Made by a program: the position numbers and the translations under genes. The notes under the pieces were generated by a model. The model was not told the origin of the DNA. It searched no databases and worked only from the letters and a program-made list of their open reading frames with translations. A DNA stretch of 64,000 nt, taken from positions 368,830 to 432,829 of the forward strand of contig NZ_LMBW01000002.1 of assembly GCF_001439915.1 (NCBI RefSeq), given 5' to 3'. Below are positions 35,554 to 45,455 of the stretch, piece by piece (position 1 is the first letter of the stretch; every line of letters begins with the position of its first letter). The stretch comes from Fredinandcohnia humi (GTDB lineage: Bacteria; Bacillota; Bacilli; Bacillales; Bacillaceae_L).

Positions 35554-36027
35554 TTATGGTTTGATTGAATTGCGGTATTTGCCAGTTTCAAAATACAATT
35601 TGTGGTAGGTCAAGCGATTATCACTACCAATATAAATAATTTCCCAAATCGGGATATTATCTTCGACTCCAAGTTTAACGGAACGAATTTCTTGTGGATT
35701 TCGCTCCCTTTTTAAAATAGCAAGCGCCTCGTTTTCAGTAATGCCATCACGTTCCAGGCGTGTTACCATTTCCCCCTTTTTTTTGGGAATCCAAGCAATC
35801 ATTTTTTCATCTTTATCATTTTTACCGATGACAACTTGATATTCTTTTGTTCCAAAATATGTATAACTGTCTTCAATTGTTTCGATCGGTGTTTTCTCAA
35901 GCGCAATTTCATTTCCTTTTGCTTCCGCATTGTTTAGTGGCTCAAGTGCCGATTGATATATATTTATACCCCTCCAAATAATAAAAACAAGGAGAAGGAC
36001 GAGTATCCCAATAATCCATTTTTTCAT
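35554..36027 (-). CDS. ypmB: YpmB, membrane-anchored PepSY-type protein
   Basis: 157-aa protein with an N-terminal membrane anchor (IIGILVLLLVFIIWRGI, residues 4-20) and an extracellular part with two PepSY-like halves (ending PIWEIIYIGSDNRLTYHKLYF). PepSY domains are often protease-inhibiting or chaperone-like; the function of YpmB is unknown. It sits between ypmA and aspB, as in B. subtilis. The start follows a purine-rich GTGGATAAAAA, a weak ribosome site. Confidence 0.85.
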   Translation of the reverse strand: MKKWIIGILVLLLVFIIWRGINIYQSALEPLNNAEAKGNEIALEKTPIETIEDSYTYFGTKEYQVVIGKNDKDEKMIAWIPKKKGEMVTRLERDGITENEALAILKRERNPQEIRSVKLGVEDNIPIWEIIYIGSDNRLTYHKLYFETGKYRNSIKP

Positions 36028-36042
36028 TTTTTATCCACTACT

Positions 36043-36213
36043 TTACGTACGATAAATTGTAAAAACACACTTTTTTTGATCATCTCGATCAAGCGCAAGG
36101 CCAAACATGAGATCTTCATGCTTTAATGTGCGATTTAACAAATCAATCATTTTATATAAATCAGGAGTATTTTGAATTTTAACAGTCGATAGAACTTCTA
36201 TCTTACTTTCCAA
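36043..36213 (-). CDS. ypmA: YpmA small protein
   Basis: 56-aa protein, MESKIEVLSTVKIQNTPDLY at the start and KKCVFTIYRT at the end. It contains FGLALDRDDQ, a conserved feature of this short family. It begins at a TTG (36211-36213) preceded by GGGAG. No known function; the fold is probably a small alpha/beta protein. It starts the ypmA-ypmB-aspB-asnS-dnaD-nth operon and has a strong promoter 120 bases upstream. Confidence 0.78.
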   Translation of the reverse strand: MESKIEVLSTVKIQNTPDLYKMIDLLNRTLKHEDLMFGLALDRDDQKKCVFTIYRT

Positions 36214-36333
36214 GCAGGAGCTCTCCCTTCATTCATCACAAATTTTACTACTTATACATTTCACGCATACGGCAACAATAGTAGTACTACAACATTACAG
36301 TTGAAGTTGTCTTACATTATGTTGCCTTACATC

Positions 36334-36361
36334 ATTATAACAGGTGTAATACCATTCACAA
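36334..36361 (-). promoter_or_regulatory. SigA-type promoter of ypmA operon
   Basis: Minus-strand -35 TTGTGA (36361-36356), 16-base spacer, perfect -10 TATAAT (36339-36334). Confidence 0.75.
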
Positions 36362-36403
36362 TATACTTTTTGATTAAAAATTAACTCCAAATCCTACGCC
36401 TTA

Positions 36404-36427
36404 ACCTGTCTTTTGACAGGTCTTTTT
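36404..36427. terminator. Hairpin after dinG
   Basis: ACCTGTC/GACAGGT stem with TTTT loop. The T6 run is on the plus strand, though the nearest upstream gene (dinG) is on the minus strand, so its orientation as a terminator is unclear. Confidence 0.5.
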
Positions 36428-36441
36428 TAAATATATTCACT

Positions 36442-39210
36442 CTAAAGCCATTCGTCCACCTGCTCCAATAGCTCGGGTAGTGGTTTGTGGAAAAATTTCA
36501 TCTTTGGAACCGATGTTAGAAATTTATTCCCATACCTTGTTGTTACAATTCGGCGGTCCAAAATAAAAATAACTCCTTTATCCTTTTCAGCCCGAATTAG
36601 CCTACCGACACCCTGTTTAAAACGAATAATTGCTTCCGGTAACGAAAGATCTCTAAAGGGGTCTCCTCCTTTTTTTTCAATCTCCTTTTTCCTGACAGTG
36701 AAAATCGGATCATTTGGTGGAGAAAAAGGAAGCTTGACAATAACAAGTGCTGTTAAATCCTCTCCCGGAATATCCACACCCTCCCAAAAGCTGCTCGTTC
36801 CGAGTAGAATCGCTTTATCAAACGCTTGAAAATTCTTCGTTAATTTTGCCCGGCTGCCGCCACTGATACTCTGGGCAATTAATACAAATTGTTCAAGTTG
36901 CACCGTATTTTTTAAATTCATATAAGTTTTTTGCAACATTTCATGTGAAGTAAATAGGACAAGCATGCGACCATTCGTTTTATTCGCTATTTGAGTAATT
37001 TGATCTGAAATCGAATCAGTAAATTCATCCTGTGAAACAGAATTGATCAGTGGTACGTCTGTAGGCACCATCAATGCCGCTTGACTCTTAAAATCAAAAG
37101 GTGATGGAATCGATAAGGTGATTGGCTGGAGGTCATCCAAGCCAAGTTTTTCAATCATATAAGTAAACGAATCATCAACCGTTAATGTTGCAGAAGTCAT
37201 AATCACACTTTTCTTACGAGCAAAAAATTGGTCCGCTAAAAAATCTGAGATGTCTGTTGGCTCTGAAAAAAGAGTTGCCGAATTAACTGGCCCTCTAGGA
37301 TCAATCTCAATCCAGGTCATTTGATTCCCATTGACTCCAATAATATTTTCAATAACTGAACATTTTTCCACTACCAAATCGATACACAATAGATAATCGC
37401 CGAATAAACCAAGCTGTAATGGCGTTAGCAAGACCTTATTATGGCTAATGAGGTCCTTTTGATATTGAACTTTAGTAATAAGCTCCTTTATTAAAATACT
37501 AAGTTTTGTGAGCTGCTCAATCGCTTCCTGCCAGTGTTCTCCATTTTCATGACCGGAATGAAGGATATATTGAATCCGATGTTTTTCGTTTTCTTTTGGC
37601 TGTTTCATTAAAACATGACTGCGTATCATGCGAAAGAAATCATTAATGGATGCTCTTATGTTCTTTATGATTTGATTTACATGTATGAAAGAATCAGTAT
37701 CAAAACCATTTCGTTCCATAAGTTTTGACGATTTAGCAAGTAAGTCATCTGTCTCAAGCAGTCCAATTCTCATGAGTACGGAATGAATCGATAAATAATG
37801 AATATGAAAGCCAACCTGTCGTTTAGCTAGAGCTTCGAAATGATGAGCTTCATCTAGGATTAAATAATCATACGTTGGAAGATTTTCAAAGCGATTGTCC
37901 AAATCCTGCAGAAGTAATGCATGATTTGTAATCACGATATCTGCTTTTTCGGCCGCTTTCCTTGCTTTTTGATAAAAGCTTCTGGATTCCCAGATTGTGT
38001 CTTCAAAACCGCTATTATGAACTGTACTTTTCACACGCTCCCATAAAAGTTTGCCCCCTGATGGGACATTAATTTCGTCAATATCGCCTGTTTCTGTTTC
38101 TGTTAACCATACTAGAATTTGCGCCTTTGTTAAAACTTCATCATAATTATCCGTTTTCTCGTAAAGAATTTGTTCAAACTTTCTTAAAGAGATGTAATTC
38201 CCTCTTCCTTTTAAAAGCGCAACATCAAAATCAAACGAAAGAATCTCACGGATTTTTGCAATATCTTTTTCTAATAGCTGATGTTGAAGCTGAAGAGTAT
38301 TCGTGCTGATCATACAACGACCCTTCATTTTCGAGATATAAATCGCAGGCAGTAAATATGCGATTGATTTTCCTATCCCAGTACCCGCTTCAATCATTGC
38401 ATGCTGGTTTGTTTCCAATGCATGGTGTATCGTCTGTACCATTTCAAGCTGACCTTGACGAAATGGAAAGTCGTGTATCACTGAGTGAAAAACCTCTGTA
38501 TATGTATAGCTTTTTTGTTTTCTATTATCTTTTTGCTTGGACCTCTTATGAAGTGCAAAGCCACGGTGTATATCAAATTTCGGATTCTTTTCCACATGAT
38601 TTGATTTTTCGTCTAGAATCGCTCTTAAAATGTCACGCATGTCACTTTTGAAATAGGTTGACAGGGAATAAAGCTTTTGAACTGTGACAAGTGGTAATCG
38701 CTCTATTTTAAGCAAAATCTCCAAGAGAATTTCTGCTGTTACTTCAGCATCACTATCGGCTTGATGAGGATTTTCATGTGTTAATGAAAGGGATTCAGCA
38801 AGCTGTCCCAGCTTATAGCTATCTGCTAAAGGAAGCATTACTCTTGAAAGTTCAACCGTATCGATGGTAAGACAATGAAAATTTTCAAACCCGCATTGTG
38901 CTAATTCTTCCTGTAAAAACGAGTAATCGAAAGGGACATTATGTGCGACAAAATAGGAATCCTGAAACATTGAAATAATTTCAGGCGCTACGATTGAAAA
39001 ATCAGGAGCATTCGCAACAACTTCATTAGAAATACCCGTAAATTGCTCAATAAAAATGGGGATGTCTTGTTTTGGATTGACGAAGGTTGCAAACCTTTCA
39101 ATAATTTCCCCATCCTCAATCACTACTGCTGCAAACTGTATTATCTTATCGCCCTTTTTTGGAGAGTTCCCGGTTGTTTCTAGGTCTACTACGACAAAGC
39201 GTTTATTCAT
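36442..39210 (-). CDS. dinG: DinG-type protein with N-terminal DEDD exonuclease
   Basis: Two-part protein of 922 aa. Residues 1-170 form a DnaQ-like 3'-5' exonuclease (VVVDLETTGN, then HNVPFDYSFL and HQADSDAEVTAE). The rest is an XPD-like helicase with Walker A EAGTGIGKS, box II ILDEAHHFE and motif VI RFKQGVGRLIRAEKD. The iron-sulfur cysteines of E. coli DinG are absent; the S. aureus protein of this type acts as an exonuclease. A GTG at 39219 is inside the AGGAGGTG ribosome site; the ATG at 39210 is the likely start. Confidence 0.93.
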   Translation of the reverse strand: MNKRFVVVDLETTGNSPKKGDKIIQFAAVVIEDGEIIERFATFVNPKQDIPIFIEQFTGISNEVVANAPDFSIVAPEIISMFQDSYFVAHNVPFDYSFLQEELAQCGFENFHCLTIDTVELSRVMLPLADSYKLGQLAESLSLTHENPHQADSDAEVTAEILLEILLKIERLPLVTVQKLYSLSTYFKSDMRDILRAILDEKSNHVEKNPKFDIHRGFALHKRSKQKDNRKQKSYTYTEVFHSVIHDFPFRQGQLEMVQTIHHALETNQHAMIEAGTGIGKSIAYLLPAIYISKMKGRCMISTNTLQLQHQLLEKDIAKIREILSFDFDVALLKGRGNYISLRKFEQILYEKTDNYDEVLTKAQILVWLTETETGDIDEINVPSGGKLLWERVKSTVHNSGFEDTIWESRSFYQKARKAAEKADIVITNHALLLQDLDNRFENLPTYDYLILDEAHHFEALAKRQVGFHIHYLSIHSVLMRIGLLETDDLLAKSSKLMERNGFDTDSFIHVNQIIKNIRASINDFFRMIRSHVLMKQPKENEKHRIQYILHSGHENGEHWQEAIEQLTKLSILIKELITKVQYQKDLISHNKVLLTPLQLGLFGDYLLCIDLVVEKCSVIENIIGVNGNQMTWIEIDPRGPVNSATLFSEPTDISDFLADQFFARKKSVIMTSATLTVDDSFTYMIEKLGLDDLQPITLSIPSPFDFKSQAALMVPTDVPLINSVSQDEFTDSISDQITQIANKTNGRMLVLFTSHEMLQKTYMNLKNTVQLEQFVLIAQSISGGSRAKLTKNFQAFDKAILLGTSSFWEGVDIPGEDLTALVIVKLPFSPPNDPIFTVRKKEIEKKGGDPFRDLSLPEAIIRFKQGVGRLIRAEKDKGVIFILDRRIVTTRYGNKFLTSVPKMKFFHKPLPELLEQVDEWL

Positions 39211-39228
39211 TGGTGTCACCTCCTAACA

Positions 39229-39253
39229 GAAACGCCCCCATATTGGGGGCGTT
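39229..39253 (-). terminator. Hairpin between panD and dinG
   Basis: Minus-strand AACGCCCCC/GGGGGCGTT stem followed by TCTGTT, seven bases before the dinG ribosome site. It probably ends pan operon transcripts. Confidence 0.7.
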
Positions 39254-39261
39254 ATTATTAT

Positions 39262-39510
39262 ATCAAATGCGCCTTGGCCTATTTGCGCCCAGATTTTTTT
39301 AGGCCCACACGAGGTGGGTCACAAAGACGTTGCCACAGGAAGTGGCGCTCTTAGTCTTTGATCCTTTGCTCGAAAAGTTTCCATTGAAAATCTGTGGCAT
39401 CCGCCGAAGGCTTTAACTTTATTCAGACAAGGTTTGATTCATTATATTAATTTTAAACTATTACATCTATCCCCACTTATACAAGGTTGGGGACTCTGCT
39501 GAATAAAGTT
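39262..39510 (+). repeat. R-family repeat R2, long form with split terminal hairpin
   Basis: Full core from ATCAAATGCGCC to the AACTTTATTCAG arm (39415-39426). The matching arm CTGAATAAAGTT is at 39499-39510, 72 bases on instead of a short loop. The extra segment has direct repeats ACAAGGTT at 39427 and 39481. The last bases overlap the panD stop. Confidence 0.8.
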
Positions 39511-39892
39511 ATAGAACAGTTGCAGCTGGTTCTTTAAAAATTAATTCGTTAATTTGATTGTTTTCGTTCATAATCGCTACTCTTGGCTTGTGTTCTGCCA
39601 ATTTTTCCTCAGGTACAATCGCATATGAGATGACAATTATGATATCCCCTTCTTGTACAAGACGAGCGGCAGCACCATTTAAACAAAATACACCGCTTCC
39701 TCTTTCACCAGGGATAATATATGTTTCAAGTCGAGCCCCATTATTATTATTAACAATTTGAACTTTTTCATTAGCAACCATTCCGACTGCATCTAGTATA
39801 TCTTCATCAATTGTAATACTGCCCACATAGTTTAAATTTGCTTCTGTAACACGTGCTCTATGAATTTTTGCGTTCATCATTGTTCGGAACAT
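39509..39892 (-). CDS. panD: Aspartate 1-decarboxylase PanD
   Basis: Pyruvoyl enzyme that makes beta-alanine for pantothenate. 127 aa. The self-cleavage Gly-Ser is in YVGSITID (Ser25). Lys9 (NAKIHRA) and Arg/Tyr in the active site ([16 protein letters not shown]) are conserved. The terminal codons run into repeat R2: the TAA is shared with its right end. The third gene of panB-panC-panD, separated from panC by repeat R3. Confidence 0.96.
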   Translation of the reverse strand: MFRTMMNAKIHRARVTEANLNYVGSITIDEDILDAVGMVANEKVQIVNNNNGARLETYIIPGERGSGVFCLNGAAARLVQEGDIIIVISYAIVPEEKLAEHKPRVAIMNENNQINELIFKEPAATVL

Positions 39893-39918
39893 GATGCTCC
39901 CCCTTGAATCTATAGAAT

Positions 39919-40092
39919 ATCAAATGCGCCTTGGCGTATTTGCGCCTGATTTTTAGGCCCACAGGAAGTGGGTCATAAAGACGTTGCCACAAGAAGTGGC
40001 GTACTTAGTCTTTGATCTTACTGCTCGAAAAATTTCCTTTAAAAAATCATGGCATCCGCCGAGGCTTTAACTTTATTCTACAGAATAAAGTT
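39919..40092 (+). repeat. R-family repeat R3, long form
   Basis: Lies between panD and panC. Complete core with GCCCAC/GTGGG and CAAAGAC/GTCTTTG stems. The right end AACTTTATTC-TACA-GAATAAAGTT is a compact hairpin that overlaps the panC TAA stop. Confidence 0.85.
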
Positions 40093-40948
40093 ATTCTTTT
40101 ACATCAAAAGTAATATTATCAATAAGTCTTGCTTTTGTAAACTTGACAGCAATCGCAATAATGATTTTTCCATTTAGCTGAGAAAGCTCATCAAGTTCAG
40201 GATAACGATATAGTTCAACATAGTCGATTACCCCTGATGTGTGTGTTGTGATATGTTTTATTATTAAATCCTCAATCACTTTCGGATTACGTTGTCCTTT
40301 GTCTATTTCTCGTTTTGCCATTTGAAGACTTTCATATAGTCTTGGCGCTTCTTCTCGCTCTTGTAAAGTTAGATTAACATTACGCGAGCTTTTCGCGAGA
40401 CCATCCTCTTCTCGAACAATTTCTACCGGTACAAGTGTTATTGGAAAATTAAAATCCGTGATTAATCCATCCACAACTGCTACCTGCTGAGCGTCTTTTA
40501 ACCCAAAATACGCACTGTCTGGCTGAACGATATTAAATAATTTGACAAGAACAGTTGCAACACCATCAAAATGGCCATTACGCTGTCTACCGCATAAAAC
40601 ATTGATTCTTGAATGAACGACTGCGGTAAGCGACATTTTTGCTGGATACATCTCTTCGGTACTTGGGTGAAACAAAACATCTACACCAGTTTCTTCTGCG
40701 AGTTTACTATCTCTTTCAAGATCACGTGGATAAGAATCAAAATCCTCATTTGGACCAAATTGAATTGGATTAACAAAAATGCTCACAGCTAACACATCAT
40801 TTTCACTTCTAGCCTTCTTCATTAAGGTTAAATGTCCTTCATGAAGAAACCCCATTGTTGGTACGAATCCGACTGTTTTCCCATCTTGCTTCAATGAGTG
40901 GATATATTGCTGCATTTCCTTGATTGATGTGATAACTTTCATGTTCAT
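40091..40948 (-). CDS. panC: Pantothenate synthetase PanC
   Basis: Joins pantoate and beta-alanine with ATP to give pantothenate in the cytosol. 285 aa. The nucleotidyl-transferase HIGH-like motif is [11 protein letters not shown] near residue 33. [11 protein letters not shown] and [10 protein letters not shown] line the active site, and KSSRNVNLT is the KMSKS-type loop. The ATG overlaps the panB TGA (ATGA), so translation is coupled. An alternative ATG two codons in is possible. The stop touches R3. Confidence 0.95.
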   Translation of the reverse strand: MNMKVITSIKEMQQYIHSLKQDGKTVGFVPTMGFLHEGHLTLMKKARSENDVLAVSIFVNPIQFGPNEDFDSYPRDLERDSKLAEETGVDVLFHPSTEEMYPAKMSLTAVVHSRINVLCGRQRNGHFDGVATVLVKLFNIVQPDSAYFGLKDAQQVAVVDGLITDFNFPITLVPVEIVREEDGLAKSSRNVNLTLQEREEAPRLYESLQMAKREIDKGQRNPKVIEDLIIKHITTHTSGVIDYVELYRYPELDELSQLNGKIIIAIAVKFTKARLIDNITFDVKE

Positions 40949-41781
40949 TTTCCCCCATAAAGGCTAGCAAGCTCTTCTTCCTTCATTGTGTACGTATGTT
41001 TTTCTTCTGGGAATAAATGTGCTTTTACCTCTGCCACATAATTTGAAAGTCCTTGTAAAATTGGTTCATTCACGGAAGCATATTGTTTTACAAACTTCGG
41101 AACACGGTCAACCCCATAAGAAATCACATCATGGAAGACAAGAACCTGACCATCTGTAAGGTTTCCAGCACCTATACCGATTGTAGGAATCGAAAGGCTT
41201 TTTGTTATTTCTTCTCCTAGTTGTTTCGGAACACATTCCAATACTAAAGCAATTGCACCCGCTTCTTCCACTTTTTTTGCATCCTCAATTAGCTGCCTGG
41301 CGCTTTCAGCATCTTTTCCTTGTACCTTATACCCGCCTAAAACCCCTACAGCCTGTGGTGTTAAACCTAAGTGAGCAACGACAGGTATTCCGCCTTCCGT
41401 TAAAGACGAAATCGTATAGATGACGTCCTTTGCTCCTTCAACTTTAACAGCATGTGCTCCTGATTCTTGAATAATCCTTGCAGCATTTTTCAATGTTTCA
41501 GAGCGTGAAACATGATAAGACATAAAAGGCATATCTGTAACAATAAATGTATCCTTTGCACCACGTTTCACGGCTTTCGTATGGTGAACCATATCATCTA
41601 CCGTTACTGGAATCGTAGAATCATAGCCTAATACAACCATCCCTAATGAATCACCGACTAGGATCATATCAACCCCGGCTTCTTCAGCAAGCTTCGCGGA
41701 TGGATAATCATAGGCTGTCAACATGACGATTGGCTCTTTCCTTTGTTTCATTTTCAAAAATTCCGTTGTTTGTTTCATCAT
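40945..41781 (-). CDS. panB: 3-methyl-2-oxobutanoate hydroxymethyltransferase PanB
   Basis: First committed step of pantothenate synthesis: adds a hydroxymethyl group from methylene-tetrahydrofolate to ketoisovalerate. 278 aa TIM barrel. Metal-binding acidic residues occur in [12 protein letters not shown] and VKVEGAKDV. The loops [20 protein letters not shown] are the family signature. Start is one of two adjacent ATGs after AGGAGG. Gene order panB-panC-panD is the usual pathway operon. Confidence 0.95.
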   Translation of the reverse strand: MMKQTTEFLKMKQRKEPIVMLTAYDYPSAKLAEEAGVDMILVGDSLGMVVLGYDSTIPVTVDDMVHHTKAVKRGAKDTFIVTDMPFMSYHVSRSETLKNAARIIQESGAHAVKVEGAKDVIYTISSLTEGGIPVVAHLGLTPQAVGVLGGYKVQGKDAESARQLIEDAKKVEEAGAIALVLECVPKQLGEEITKSLSIPTIGIGAGNLTDGQVLVFHDVISYGVDRVPKFVKQYASVNEPILQGLSNYVAEVKAHLFPEEKHTYTMKEEELASLYGGK

Positions 41782-41801
41782 TTTTCCTCCTTTTGGCTTT
41801 T

Positions 41802-41835
41802 AAACTCGCCTTGCTCAGGGATTCCCCCCGAGTTT
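41802..41835 (-). promoter_or_regulatory. Hairpin in the panB leader
   Basis: Minus-strand outer stem AAACTCG/CGAGTTT with inner GGG/CCC, nine bases before the panB AGGAGG. Its location suggests control of pan translation or transcription, but no known riboswitch class is recognised. Confidence 0.45.
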
Positions 41836-42097
41836 CCTTAAAAGAGGAGATGAAAGACCGATTCGTGGCAGTTATGATAAATTAAGTTAAAAATCCCTCT
41901 TTCAAAAAAGAGAAAGAAGGATTAAACATGAATAAGTTCGGTAAATTTCATCCCTCTGTCCCAGTCCAATGGATCAAGGCAGAATACAATTTTGAATTAC
42001 ATTGCTTAAAAACGAAAAACTTGGTGTAGTTCCATAATGGATACCACCCATTACTTTGAATTATATATAAGATTCACATTCTTTTCTATACTTTATT
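41836..42097. other. panB-birA gap with one weak small ORF
   Basis: Plus-strand ORF at 41928-42029 (33 aa, MNKFGKFHPSVPVQWIKAEY at the start) has AAGGA five bases before its ATG but no promoter or family support. It runs opposite to its neighbours. A palindrome CTCTTT/AAGAG lies at about 41897-41911. I see no gene here with confidence. Confidence 0.3.
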
Positions 42098-43078
42098 TTA
42101 AGGAAGTTCAATATCTGCTGAATAGATATGATGTACTGTCCCTGTTGCATCCTCAAGAAGCAATACACCTTCCTCATTGATGCCAATTGCTTTGCCCTCA
42201 ATCGAACCAGAAAGGGTTCTCGCAATGATTTGTTTTCCAATACTTGTTGCATAGCTTTCCCATAAAAGCTTCACGACCTTGAAACCATGCTGTAAATATT
42301 CCTTATACAGCTTTTCGATTTTTAATAAAATCACCTGTATTAACTTGGCACGGTCAATTTTTTCGCCCTTTTCGATCGCCAGTGAGCTTGCAATGGTATG
42401 TAAACTTTCAGGAAAATGACTCAATTCCTGATTCACATTAATACCAATTCCAATAATGACTGAATTAATTCGGTCTGTTTCAGCTTGAAGCTCTGTTAAA
42501 ATGCCAACAATTTTTTTCTGATGAATTAAAATATCATTTGGCCATTTTATATCTGGCTCTAAACCAGTCACTTCTTGAATCGCCTGGACAACACCTACTG
42601 CCGCTAACAATGTTAATTGTGGTGCCTGTGAAGGTGGAATCTGCGGCCTTAAAATCATACTCATCCAGACTCCTGTATGTTTTGGGGAATACCATGCCCG
42701 ATCTAATCTGCCACGACCAGTTGTCTGTTCTTCTGCTACAACAAGAGTACCTTCGACAGCATCTTCATATGCTAATTTGTGTGCGATTTGTTGGGTAGAG
42801 GTTACGGACTCTTCAAAATGAATCTTTCGTCCTAAGCTTTTAGTTTCAAGACCTAGACGGATTTCATTGCTGCTAATTTTATCTGGTTTCGTAATAATTC
42901 GATATCCAAGTTTTCGAACGGCCTCCAATTCATATCCTTCATTTCGCAAATCTTCAATATGCTTCCATACGGCGGTACGCGAGCACCCAAGTTGCTCACT
43001 TAACTTTTGGCCAGAAATAAATTTTCCGTTGGCATTAGAGAAGACTTCTAACAATTTCGTTCTTATTTCTGATTGCAC
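42098..43078 (-). CDS. birA: Biotin ligase / biotin repressor BirA
   Basis: Attaches biotin to carboxylase carrier proteins and represses biotin genes. The N-terminal HTH (FISGQKLSEQLGCSRTAVWKHI) precedes the ligase domain with the biotin-AMP loop GRGRLDRAWYSP near residue 115 and KWPNDILI. The frame opens at a GTG at 43090 inside the AAAGGAGTG ribosome site. The GTG at 43076-43078 aligns with the B. subtilis start and is preferred (326 aa). It overlaps the cca stop by 16 bases. Confidence 0.94.
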   Translation of the reverse strand: MQSEIRTKLLEVFSNANGKFISGQKLSEQLGCSRTAVWKHIEDLRNEGYELEAVRKLGYRIITKPDKISSNEIRLGLETKSLGRKIHFEESVTSTQQIAHKLAYEDAVEGTLVVAEEQTTGRGRLDRAWYSPKHTGVWMSMILRPQIPPSQAPQLTLLAAVGVVQAIQEVTGLEPDIKWPNDILIHQKKIVGILTELQAETDRINSVIIGIGINVNQELSHFPESLHTIASSLAIEKGEKIDRAKLIQVILLKIEKLYKEYLQHGFKVVKLLWESYATSIGKQIIARTLSGSIEGKAIGINEEGVLLLEDATGTVHHIYSADIELP

Positions 43079-44250
43079 GATAGAAGCCACTCCTTTATCT
43101 TTTCTTTGTTATTTTCCACTTTGTTTTCTAATATTCCATTTTCAACTGTTTGATAAAGATCCGCTATCCATTTCCCTGGTTTTTGATTGTACCAAAGCAA
43201 AAGATCCGCGCCGGTAATCAGTAAATCAGAACGTTGCTTAATGGGCAATTTACAAAATTCCTGATAGGGTGACACTTCTTGACTAACCCCCAAAACGTTT
43301 AAAATTCGTTCAATCTGTTGGATACATTCTGCTCCACAATCGTATAAAAGTCGTTGGTTCCAGCCACTTTGAAGAACTTTCTTAAGACAAGCTACATTTT
43401 TTAAAGCTTGTTCAATTATTTTATTCGGCAGCTTCCATTGTCTTAAAAAAGCCTTTATATCGTGTTTGTTCAATAAATAGCAGATAAGTGTCCAATATTC
43501 GGCCCTCCCTTGTAGCTGACTCCATTTATATAAGGAAAACCGTCCTAAATGGTGTGTTTCATCAGCTAAACCAGGTATATATTGATATAAATTAGTGTTT
43601 ACCAGGATTGGAATCGCATCTTGGCAGCCTGGACCACTAAGTAATTTTTCAAATTCTATCGTAATCCGCTCAACCGAAATCTTTTTTAATAATGACGCAT
43701 TATCCTTGATAGCCGACACTGTTTCCTTACATAACAAAAAGGACAATTGGCTTGAAAATCGAACAGCCCTCATCATCCTAAGTGCATCTTCAAAAAAACG
43801 TTCATTTGGATCCCCAACGGTTTGAATCCATTTTTCTTTGATTGCTTTCCTTCCACCAAAAGGATCGATTATGTCTCCATCAATCGTCATGGCAATCGCG
43901 TTCATCGTAAAGTCTCTTCTTTTTAAGTCTTCATGAAGAGACGTAACAAATTCAACATGGGAAGGTCTCCGGTAGTCGTCGTACCCCTCTTCGGTTCGAA
44001 ATGTCGTCACTTCATATTGATCATCCTTATGTAAAACAATCACCGTTCCATGAACGGCGCCAACATCAATGGTTTTTGGAAATAGATCAATAATTTGTTT
44101 CGGTCTTGCAGAGGTTGCTATATCGATATCACCAATCGGTCGTTGTAAAAGAAAATCACGGACTGAACCACCGACAAAATAAGCTTGATAGCCGTTTTTA
44201 TGTAAAATGTTAAGAATTGCTTTTGCTTTTACAAAAGGTTCATCCATCAT
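43063..44250 (-). CDS. cca: CCA-adding tRNA nucleotidyltransferase
   Basis: Adds or repairs the 3' CCA of tRNAs. 395 aa class II nucleotidyltransferase. The motif A region is YFVGGSVRDFLLQRPIGDID with metal-binding DID. RRDFTMNAIAM (ribose) and the nucleotide-selecting DALRMMRAVRF are visible. A C-terminal tRNA-binding domain follows. Between bshA and birA, as in B. subtilis. Confidence 0.95.
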   Translation of the reverse strand: MMDEPFVKAKAILNILHKNGYQAYFVGGSVRDFLLQRPIGDIDIATSARPKQIIDLFPKTIDVGAVHGTVIVLHKDDQYEVTTFRTEEGYDDYRRPSHVEFVTSLHEDLKRRDFTMNAIAMTIDGDIIDPFGGRKAIKEKWIQTVGDPNERFFEDALRMMRAVRFSSQLSFLLCKETVSAIKDNASLLKKISVERITIEFEKLLSGPGCQDAIPILVNTNLYQYIPGLADETHHLGRFSLYKWSQLQGRAEYWTLICYLLNKHDIKAFLRQWKLPNKIIEQALKNVACLKKVLQSGWNQRLLYDCGAECIQQIERILNVLGVSQEVSPYQEFCKLPIKQRSDLLITGADLLLWYNQKPGKWIADLYQTVENGILENKVENNKEKIKEWLLSCNQK

Positions 44251-44262
44251 CGTGAGCTCCTA

Positions 44263-45396
44263 TCAACGTTTATTGGTAAGAATAGAGTAATATAAATCCT
44301 CATAATCATTAACAATTCGCTCTGAATTAAACTTTTTTTGAACAGAGCGGATTGCCTGATTAGACATATTTTTATGTAAGTCAGAATCCATTAATAATGT
44401 GATTGCTTTGTTTGCGATGTCTTCAATATCACCAAGCTCAGAAATATAGCCATTTACACCTTCATCAATGACCTCTGGAATGCCGCCAACATTCGTCCCG
44501 ATTGTTGGAACCCCACAGGCCATTGCTTCGATTAATACAAGCCCGAAGCTTTCTTTTTCAGATAATAAAAGCTTTAAGTCACTAATTGAATAAAGTTCCG
44601 GAAGATTTTCTTGTTTTCCTAAAAGTAGAACTTTATCAGTCAGTCCGAATTTGTTTATTAATTTGCAGGCAGTAGTTAGCTCGGGTCCATCACCAACCAA
44701 TAATAGCTTGGATTTTACTTCTTTTTGAATCAGGTTAAATGCATGAACTACATCTAAAACGCGTTTAATCTTACGGAAATTGGAAACATGGATGATGACT
44801 TTTTCATCATCCCCGATCCCATATTGCCTACGTAAATCATCTACATTCCGTTTGTAATAAATTTTTTCATCGACGAAATTATAAATCGTGTTAATCTCTT
44901 TTTTTGGCTCAATTAATTCATAGGTTTGCTCGACGAGTGATTGCGAGACAGCCGTAACTGCATCAGATTGTTCGATTCCAAACCGAATGAGTTCAGTTAA
45001 TGATGGATCATACCCGAGAACGGTAATATCTGTTCCATGGAGTGTCGTCACAATCTTAACATCCCCACCCACCATTTGCTTTGCCAAATATGCACATGCT
45101 GCATGTGGAATCGCATAATGTACATGTAAAAGATCCAGCTTCTCTCTTTTTGTAACCTCAGCCATTTTACTTGCTAATGCAAGGTCATAAGGCGGGTATT
45201 TAAAAACCGAATATTGATTTACTTCCACCCCATGAAAATAAATATTTGAATATATTTTGTTTAAACGAAACGGAAGGCTTGAAGAAATAAAATGAATTTC
45301 ATGTCCTTTTTCTGCAAGCAGCTTCCCTAACTCAGTTGCTATGATACCTGATCCCCCAACAGATGGGTAACAGGTAATCCCAATTTTAAGTTTCAT
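44263..45396 (-). CDS. bshA: Bacillithiol glycosyltransferase BshA
   Basis: First step of bacillithiol synthesis: N-acetylglucosaminyl-malate from UDP-GlcNAc and L-malate. 377 aa GT4 family enzyme. The N-terminal glycine loop [15 protein letters not shown] and the C-terminal GT4 donor site [20 protein letters not shown] are clear. A GTG at 45411 is open, but GGGAG lies eight bases before the ATG at 45394-45396. In B. subtilis the next upstream gene is bshB1; here mgsA follows directly. Confidence 0.94.
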   Translation of the reverse strand: MKLKIGITCYPSVGGSGIIATELGKLLAEKGHEIHFISSSLPFRLNKIYSNIYFHGVEVNQYSVFKYPPYDLALASKMAEVTKREKLDLLHVHYAIPHAACAYLAKQMVGGDVKIVTTLHGTDITVLGYDPSLTELIRFGIEQSDAVTAVSQSLVEQTYELIEPKKEINTIYNFVDEKIYYKRNVDDLRRQYGIGDDEKVIIHVSNFRKIKRVLDVVHAFNLIQKEVKSKLLLVGDGPELTTACKLINKFGLTDKVLLLGKQENLPELYSISDLKLLLSEKESFGLVLIEAMACGVPTIGTNVGGIPEVIDEGVNGYISELGDIEDIANKAITLLMDSDLHKNMSNQAIRSVQKKFNSERIVNDYEDLYYSILTNKR

Positions 45397-45455
45397 TAAT
45401 GAATCTCCCACTTATATGTCCAATATATATGTACTAGTATTACCGGTTGGAAGGC

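Noticed and set aside
36319-36384. 21-aa hydrophobic peptide (type I toxin-like)
   Set aside because: No ribosome site, and it lies opposite the ypmA promoter; the plus-strand hairpin downstream is not enough.
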